Origin: Sarcocystis neurona
Taxonomy: Eukaryota; Apicomplexa; Conoidasida; Eucoccidiorida; Sarcocystidae
Length of the DNA stretch: 64,000 nt
NCBI GenBank assembly: GCA_000727475.1
Contig: KL647289.1
Span: 4,220,019 to 4,284,018, forward strand
Reading direction: 5' to 3'
Shown here: positions 57,128 through 64,000 of the stretch, in pieces
Layout: each line of letters opens with the position of its first letter
Numbering within the stretch: position 1 is the stretch's first letter
Position numbers and translations under genes: made by a program
Notes under the pieces: generated by a model
Told to the model about the DNA's origin: nothing
The model's input: only the letters and a program-made list of their open reading frames with translations
Databases searched by the model: none

Positions 57128-59860
57128 CTCTCTTGGCGGACACGAAATTCGCAAGGCACATACGCGGATGCCCCCCTGACGTTGTCTCGTATTGTTCAAC
57201 CACACAACATCTCCCGATGCTAGTCGCTTCCAGCGAAATGGTCAATATGTGAGCTTCTCTCCGTTAGATACATTTCGTTCTTATTGCCTAAGACTCGGGA
57301 AAGGCCAGGCGTATTGTTTCAGTTACGGAACGCGGGAGGCGTACGCTACCCCTGAAGCCATTGCACAGTAGAAGCGGCGTCCAGCAAAGGCACTCAGTAT
57401 ATCTGCGTTACACAGTACTTGAGGTTTTTTATTGCAGACTGTACGGCAAAGCTGTACGGTTTTTTCTGTGCAGCGCCCCGTTGCAGAGTTGTAGGAGGGG
57501 CGCACATCGAAGGTACTGTATCACTCCATCAAGCAGATCAGTGCCCTACGACGGAGTTGCTCAGTGGTGGGAACCGCGGGACGTAGCAGTACCTTAGCGA
57601 TGGAAGCTCACAAAACGCACGGTGTTGAGCAGTCGAAATACGGAAGCTGTGCTACTGTAGCTCGACTCTCAACATCTTAGACAGAAGGCACTGTGTTTGC
57701 CAGTACGGTAGCATTCACAAGTTTTTACTTGGCGTGTCCTTGTGGCTGACATCTTCGCCAAGTTTTCTGCTCAAGCGGTCCGTTACCGGCTCATGCGTAT
57801 AAGCCCTCAAGCGTTAGCTTTTGTGAGGCCTATGTTAGCGTATTCAACACTACAATGGAACAGATAACTCGTTAGGACAGTAGAGCGCCACAGTCAAAAG
57901 ACTGGCCAGCTGTTGTACTGGCCCCTCTTACGACGCAAGCAAGTGCTGCGTAAGCACGCGTTACGAAAGCGTGGGTGGAGAGAGTGCGGGGTAGAAATGG
58001 GATGTCGAACCGCTTGGCGAAAAATTCGACGATCATTTTTCCTGAAGCTACCTGCCGTCGTGCACGTGGATGTAAAACACGGCTGCAAAGGTTGGTAGCT
58101 GTGTTCAGCGTTGTCTCCGATTTTAACTTCGGCTGGCATCCAGCTGGGTTGAGCATTTTGTGCTGGAGATGATTAAGAGCGTGGGCTTTGTCATGAATTA
58201 CAGCTTCAAGTGAGCGATGTCGTACATCCTGGCATTCCCTCACGTTGGACTGCCTTCAGCCATGGAGAATGCAACGCTGCTGACGTTTTGAGGGGGTGTC
58301 GCCGAGAAAGGTGTGCGCAGGTGGGCGCGACTCCGGAGAGCGCACGCGTTCTCCGGACGAAAGGCTGAGCCATTCACGTGGACGTTCACCAAGCAAGACG
58401 TTGCCGGGAGCCGGAGGCAACCGGATTTGCGGGTCGTCAACTCTTTAATAATGTGAAAACAGAACCACCAGGGGCGTTGTTCAGCCACCTGCGTTCAATA
58501 TCTCGACTTTGTTGGAGAGTCCGTATGTCGGCTTCCGGTACAGGTTTCTTTGCCGTGCGGCCCTTCGTATCGATCACATTTTCTAGGGCGGAGGGAAACC
58601 GCTACCGCCATGATTGCGCAGTGTGGCACAACCGGGAGACGGAGTACCGCGAGTGAAGAAATTCAGTCTGATTTCTTTTCAGTTGCACGTAACGATCAGT
58701 TGATAAGATAGAGAGAAGTGACGTACACCGTCACAGTGGAGAGGAGAACGTTTCCAGAGCTCGACGTGGTATCTGTAGTGTGCAGAGACGGAAGAGTATC
58801 TTCTGCACTGTAGTGTTACGGTGCATGTACGCAGCAGGGGAAACGTAGTATCTTCGTGGTCGCTCTTGCATCCAAGTGGGAAAAATAAAGGAAACTGTGC
58901 ACCTATACGCTGCATGCAATTGCGAAGAAGCCGTTGACATGCTTTGTTACGGAGAACAGGAGCATAAGAAGACAAGTGCACAAAAAGGATGAAATTTGCA
59001 AGTGTCCAATGTGATTCCGTTCCGTACACGTCCAGGAGATTTATGGTGGTCTGAAAGGCTCGCAAGATTAGAAAGAAAGGGACTTTAATTAGTATTAATA
59101 TGAGAGCTTGTCGCACGACGAGCTTCCCGCCTACTTCAGGAGCTCTGATTTACGCCTGAATACATTTTACTGCTATTTTGCTCGGAGAGCAAGAAGGGAC
59201 GTGATCAGATATGTCCATTTCTTGAGTGGCTTCCGGAATTGTGGCTATCGTGGCTACTTGTCGAACATATAAGGAATGACGGTGAGCGTGATTTTCCTGC
59301 GTTCTAAGGGAGTCACCCAGGGTTTACGATTGTGTATACACCATGAAGGATTTACCAGGGGAATACAGCCAGTACAGTGGAAAGTGCCTTTCGTTGAAAG
59401 GATGGGGAGAAATCAATGGAATGTTAGCCCTTGCTGTCGAAAAAATTAGCCCATGTTGTGGAACATCAATCCCAGGCCACTGCTGCACGGAAGAGACGTA
59501 CGCCGGCTGCGAGTCGTGAAAGTGCACCGTGCTCACGGCCAACTACGGTTTGGCAACCTTGTGGAATGAAGCGAGCCTTCAGAACGCCAATCTCAATCAG
59601 AGTTACTCAACGCTGAAGAAGAGGCAATGTGAGACGCCGAAATTGTCGTGAATGGGCCACCGATTATTTCGCTCCACTGTCTGTGCCGGCGTGCCACATA
59701 CTTACCACGGCAACGATGTCCAGTAAAGACGCGAGCGAAGTGTCACCAAGCCTCCAACTTTTCCAAACTATATCAAACAGTTTTGAAAGATAACAGACCA
59801 CCCAGTACCGCGACGCTTCTCTGCAAGCGTTTTGCCGCTGAACAGGTTCTGAAGCACTCG
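57128..59860. other. Intergenic or weak frames only
   Basis: Minus frames at 57,872-58,243 (123 codons), 58,240-58,488 and 58,679-59,116 and a plus frame at 58,378-58,656 are open but lack motifs or clear splice links. A plus frame ending at 59,968 (KLYQTVLKDNRPPSTATLLC) runs into the 107-bp repeat. Confidence 0.4.
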
Positions 59861-59863
59861 GGA

Positions 59864-60183
59864 GACAATTGCAGGTTGCGTCAGTACAAGGCCTTCTGCA
59901 GGGCTTGTCGTGGCTGGGTCACAAGCGGTCAAACTGTGCACTTTTCCTTGAACGTTCCGCTTTTATGAAAGACAAGTGCAGGCTGCAGTAGTACAAGGCC
60001 TTGAGGAGAGCTTGGCATGGCTGGGTCACAAGCAATCGAATTGTGCATTTCTCTTTAGACATTTCGCTTTTGTGAGAGACAAGTGCAGGATGCGGTAGGA
60101 CAAGGCCTTGAGCAGAGCTTGGCACCGCTGGGCCACAAGCCGTCGAACTGTGCATTTCTCCTTTGACATGCTGCCTTCATAAA
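59864..60183. repeat. 107-bp tandem repeat, three copies
   Basis: Units begin at 59864, 59971 and 60078 with exactly 107 bases between starts. Shared landmarks are GACAANTGCAGG, ACAAGGCCTT and TGGGNCACAAGC. The copies have diverged moderately. The period is not a multiple of three. Confidence 0.9.
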
Positions 60184-61611
60184 TGCTCATTACACATTAC
60201 AAGGGATTCTCACGGGCAACGCCCAAAGGCGGGATGTATTTCTGAAAAGACGTTTTGCTTTGCCATCTAGGAAGACACCGCGGGGATCGCCTGATCCAGA
60301 CGTCAAAGCCAGCAACAAGACACCAGAGACTATTCGTTGAATTTCACTGCGGCAACCCCTGCGATTCACGAGTGAGATGGAAGCACCCCCGTCGAGTGAG
60401 TGTTTGTCGTCGCCGACTTAGTAAACACCCGTAATGACTTCAGCCAGTTCACCTGTGAACGAACTCGCTGCATCAGGTGGTGCTGTTGTGCATACATGAG
60501 AACGTGTTTGAAGAGCACTGCTGCTTCCACTTTGCAGCAAACACGCGAAAAGCTGTAGTTGTTCTCTCGCGGTCAACTCGTGAAGTGATGTTGACTCATT
60601 CAAGCCATCGTTCGCAGAAAAGGAATAACCGCTGGATAGCATGTTGACTGCATCGGGGCTAGGAGTGCTACTCGCAAAACGAAGTTCAACACGCATGTAG
60701 TAGACAGCGTCCCCCTATTAGAGCACTAGGCTTCACTGCTAAAAGGCACCTCCAGAAGAGCTGTTTCTACATGGATAGCTCTGTATATTTCCACACAACG
60801 CCCCGCTACTGAAAAGGAACTTGAAATAGGTGCGTGTGTAGCCTGTCCACTTCTGCAGACACATTCTGACATCAGTTCACTTTTCGGGGCAATTCTCCTG
60901 CCTCACTCTTTCGAACGGTGTGCTGTCACACACTTTAAAGACTAGTGCTACCCCGTAGTAATAGACACACTGCTTTAAATTCATAATGCATCATGTAACC
61001 GCAACGTAGCGCCATGTAAAAAGTTGCTGGATGGTGGCACATTTTCATCAGTGTAAACGAGAAGTTATATGCGCGTGTCAGCCGACCGCTGACGACTACG
61101 GATGCCCCAGAAACGAATAATGCAGACTCGGGCAGAGTGACGGAAATATTTATGCACACGTGTAATAGAGTGGGCCCATAGCACGGCAATCTTTGAAGGG
61201 TGGCCGTGGTCAGCTTTACGGAGAGCCCTTGCAGATGAGAGTTCCGTTTCGAGAACCTTCGATTCGTGCTGCCGCCTCTGGCAGGCTGCGTTTCGCAGCT
61301 CTACATGAAGCCCTTGCAGATGGGAGCTCCGCATCGACAAGCTTCATTTCCTAGTGCCCCTTCTGACAGGCTGCGAACACATCCATTCAAACCGTGCGAC
61401 CAAAATGGTCTTAACGCTGCGCCGCTGAAGTTGTCTGTGGCTCTCTCGCTGGATCGCGCATCTTTGCGAGAAAGGCGAAACGAAAAAAACGGACAGAATT
61501 CTGACTTACAGAACGTGTGGCAGCGGAATGGCTTTCGTGTCCTAAGTTCTGACAGGTGATCAGTTGCGAGGACAGGACCCGTGAGAATTCGCACGCGCTT
61601 CTCAAGGTACA
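60184..61611. other. No gene seen
   Basis: Only short frames on either strand and no motif. An imperfect pair of segments, CTTGCAGATGAGAG... near 61,228 and CTTGCAGATGGGAG... near 61,313, forms a local 85-base duplication. Confidence 0.4.
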
Positions 61612-63608
61612 CTATGTGTTGTAGAAAGTGCCCGGGTGATTCAAGACGTGACTGACGTACGCGCTTCTGTAATGACTGTAAGCAACAAACTGTTCCATGC
61701 AGCGGAAGAGCGTGTCTTCGCAGGTGTTGTTATTTCGCCAGCTCACGAAATCGCAACACTCCAGATTGACGTGATTGTGTGCCGGTGACGTCCTCGGAAT
61801 ACAGACTCTAAAGAATGCTGAAATGATGTCACGATAGCACAATGAAAGCGGTCGCTCCTGACGTCTTGCTACGTCGCAGGCGTTGATGCAACAGCCTTCC
61901 AGTAATCGCACACTGATACTCTGTAGTGGCCCGAGTACATCAAGAATATGTCCACCTGGCACTTGTATCATGCTGACTTGCCTGTAATCGTAAAACAACT
62001 CTTCGCCCACCGCAATGTCGCGCAACGCGTACAGGCCCAAATGGCACTGCGCACCAGCCTCATCGCCACCCTCCTGCAATAAGCCTTGCAAACAGTGGCA
62101 CACACTTCGTAATCACCTAGCCCCCACATTATATATGCTTCAGCCAGCGTTACACCCATGTAGTCGAATCGTTGTCCGGCATTTGGGCTTTCGACACGCC
62201 CGGAAAGGAGATAGACGGATATGTGTAATTGAGGCATCTACGGTTGACCATGCCGGCGTTGCGCTGCAGAGCGCTTGTATCGGCATAGTGGCGGAGAGTT
62301 AAATTGCTTTCCATACAGCATGACTGGCGGTTGTGAGCAAATGAACACGCGTGCTTTTTTAGTGAATGCCGGAGGGCAGCTCGTGGGGTTGCGTCAGATA
62401 AAGCACAAGACTAGGAACGAAAAAATCCCCTTATAGCGGCGCCTTCCGTGCACTGCGCCGTCACCAGTGGGTCCAAAGAATTGCAGAACCTAGAAAAAGT
62501 TCATTTTTCTACTCATCAGAGATGCGGCAGTCTGTTTCTCTTTTTGCGTAGCGACGTTCTGAACGATCGCACTGAGGGCAAATGCGAGGCAAGAAAATGC
62601 AACGCAGAGAGTAAGACTGTGACTGTGGTAAAGCAGTCTGCGACGAACACGCGGAACAATGTGCGTCCAGTATCAGAAACAAGTGCCAATTGGGTTTGGC
62701 AGTGTGTACTCTGGTAGACCAGTTCGCACGCTCACGCTGCTAACGTCTTGCGTTCGACAGTTCGGTGTGCAGGAGTGGTTGATGAATCGCGTGACGCCGC
62801 CACTGTGTGTCGCGTCCACGATGCAGCTGTTCTTCAGCTTGAAAAAATACGTTTTCCCGCCGAGGCTCTGCATGTACTGCCATTCTCTGCAACATGGCAC
62901 AGGCACGCGCAGCATGCAGAGAGTGGTAGTGCAGCGGGGTCTTCGAAACCGGGGCGCGAATGACTGAGGAAAAACGTCACAATCAGATTCGGATCACTGC
63001 TGGAGCCGTGTCGTGCGTCACGTTTGTGTACGTTACTTGTTGCGTACGACACGGGACAGCGTATGACTCTGAACACAGTGCACACCGGTGGGTCGGCATC
63101 GGCGGGTGCAGAGGACAGCATATTATAGAATGGCGTGCACAAGTGTCCCACTTGACAACCAGGTTACACTTCGTCTGTCTACATTGAGAAACGTAGAATC
63201 TGCTACGCTCATCAGTTGTAGTGTCAGAGCGGTGGCAGCAGCCTCACTCACCGAAACAGAAGGAATAATGCGCGTAAAAGTAATTACGAAACCTGTTCCA
63301 GACGCCAGCTACAAGCTACAACACATACTGGTGCCTTTCGTTCTGTTTTACAATGTGTAGCCGGTATTCGGGTTGCGAATACCCTTACAAATCTTTTCCG
63401 AGGAAAACATCACTTCACGTAGGGAGCTCCAGCGTGGTCGAGCTACACACGATGGAACCAGAGGAAAAGCTATTGCCCTCATACTGTGCTGAAGTGTCAG
63501 GAGTCGTACACGTACCTAAAATTGGAAAGTGCGTCACTGATCATGTTGGACGAGTACTCCACGATAAATTCGTCGCGACAGATTGGTTCGCCCGCGAAGA
63601 CTCCCCAT
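61612..63608 (-). CDS. SET-domain protein lysine methyltransferase
   Basis: Three exons reconstruct a SET domain: 63608-63516 (WGVFAGEPICRDEFIVEYSS), 62886-62745 (REWQYMQSLGGKTYFFKLKN, CIVDATHSGGVTRFINHSC, TPNC) and 62073-61612 (HLGLYALRDIAVGEELFYDY). Joins are phase 2 then 0 with GT/AG borders. RFINHSCxPN and GEELxYDY form the S-adenosylmethionine and catalytic pseudoknot. The usual GE after the EYxG turn is absent (EYSSNMIS). No post-SET Cys cluster follows; the frame runs about 115 residues to a stop at 61612. The first exon lies close to the window edge and upstream exons are expected, so the N-terminal domains and substrate (histone or non-histone) are unknown. Confidence 0.82.
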
Positions 63609-64000
63609 CTGCACAAGTTGGATGACTGCTAGCACAAAAGTAGCGCTGTACAATCCTCTACACACGTGCTTGAGATGCTGCTCATATAGTTGCTTTGAGA
63701 TGCATGCGTGGCAGCGCGTAGAGATACGTCTTGAATAACCCGACCGCTGTACACAGAGACAATTAGGGGGACGAAGGACGATATCGGTCGTGGCATGCTC
63801 GTATTCCCGGAATGTCCTGGCGCAGTTACTAGCGAATCACGGTCGAATGCCGTATGCGATTTCCCCCTGTCTGCGTAAGTACGTCTTCAATTAGTGTGGA
63901 TATCGTCGATGAGAGTGCGGGGTCGTACGTTTGTAGCGCCACACCAATTGCAATGAATATGAATATCATAGTACTGGAGACACACGACGATGAAGCACGC
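63609..64000. other. Presumed upstream intron/exon sequence of the SET gene
   Basis: No independent gene. A minus frame around 63,870-63,960 reads IAIGVALQTYDPALSSTIST and ends near a GTACTT site, so it may be a further SET-gene exon, but this is weak. Confidence 0.25.

Noticed and set aside
59864..60183. CRISPR-like array
   Set aside because: Repeats are diverged, contiguous 107-mers without conserved short repeats and unique spacers, and the genome is eukaryotic.
61968..62237. 89-codon minus frame overlapping the SET exon
   Set aside because: It overlaps the well-supported LGLYALRDIAVGEELFYDY exon in a different frame.
1..64000. tRNA, rRNA or telomere-like AAACCCT arrays
   Set aside because: I scanned for T-loop GTTCGA/GTTCAA contexts and for CCCTAA repeats and saw only isolated, unsupported matches.

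Overview
The window is nuclear genomic DNA of a coccidian apicomplexan, most probably an Eimeria species. This rests on three things: dense AGC/CAG trinucleotide repeats that read as Gln, Ala and Ser runs inside long open frames, short spliced introns, and recognisable eukaryotic proteins (an Integrator subunit, an RNase P subunit, a CRT-type transporter, a SET methyltransferase). The sequence is draft quality: there is a 545-base N gap inside an AT-rich array, and at least one frameshift sits on a homopolymer.

There are two landscapes. From 1 to about 41.5 kb the DNA is repeat-rich. It has long, nearly intron-free frames with homopolymeric amino-acid runs, (TA)n microsatellites and a 13-bp minisatellite. 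From about 42 to 64 kb AGC repeats almost vanish, and genes become mosaics of short exons interleaved with locus-specific tandem repeats (72, 107 and 245 bp). This resembles the repeat-rich and repeat-poor segments described for Eimeria chromosomes.

Repeat-rich half. 4.2-11.1 kb (minus) holds a giant helical Gln/Ala-rich protein of unknown function, with one well-supported intron. 12.9-17.7 kb is minus-sense gene debris beside the gap. 18.1-24.05 kb (plus) is an INTS9-like Integrator subunit about three times the usual length. 28.0-29.5 kb (minus) is POP4/Rpp29 of RNase P/MRP. 30.2-30.7 kb (minus) is a small single-membrane-span protein. 34.4-35.4 kb (plus) is an unidentified spliced gene. 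35.8-42.0 kb (plus) is a five-exon CRT-family drug/metabolite transporter with two very large cytosolic-type insertions. The strand on which AGC rather than GCT repeats are seen follows gene orientation throughout.

Repeat-poor half. 43.6-45.0 kb (plus) is a predicted secreted Cys-rich protein. 46.6-47.1 kb and 47.2-48.0 kb (plus) are a small Cys-rich gene and a probable p24/GOLD-type cargo receptor. 48.6-51.7 kb (plus) has further spliced genes of unknown function. 52.1-57.1 kb (plus) has a CCCH zinc-finger exon followed by large unknown exons. 61.6-63.6 kb (minus) is a SET-domain lysine methyltransferase split over three exons and probably continuing upstream.

Exon joins were derived by hand from GT/AG sites and phase agreement. 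No database search was possible, so family names rest on motif recognition and remembered family patterns.
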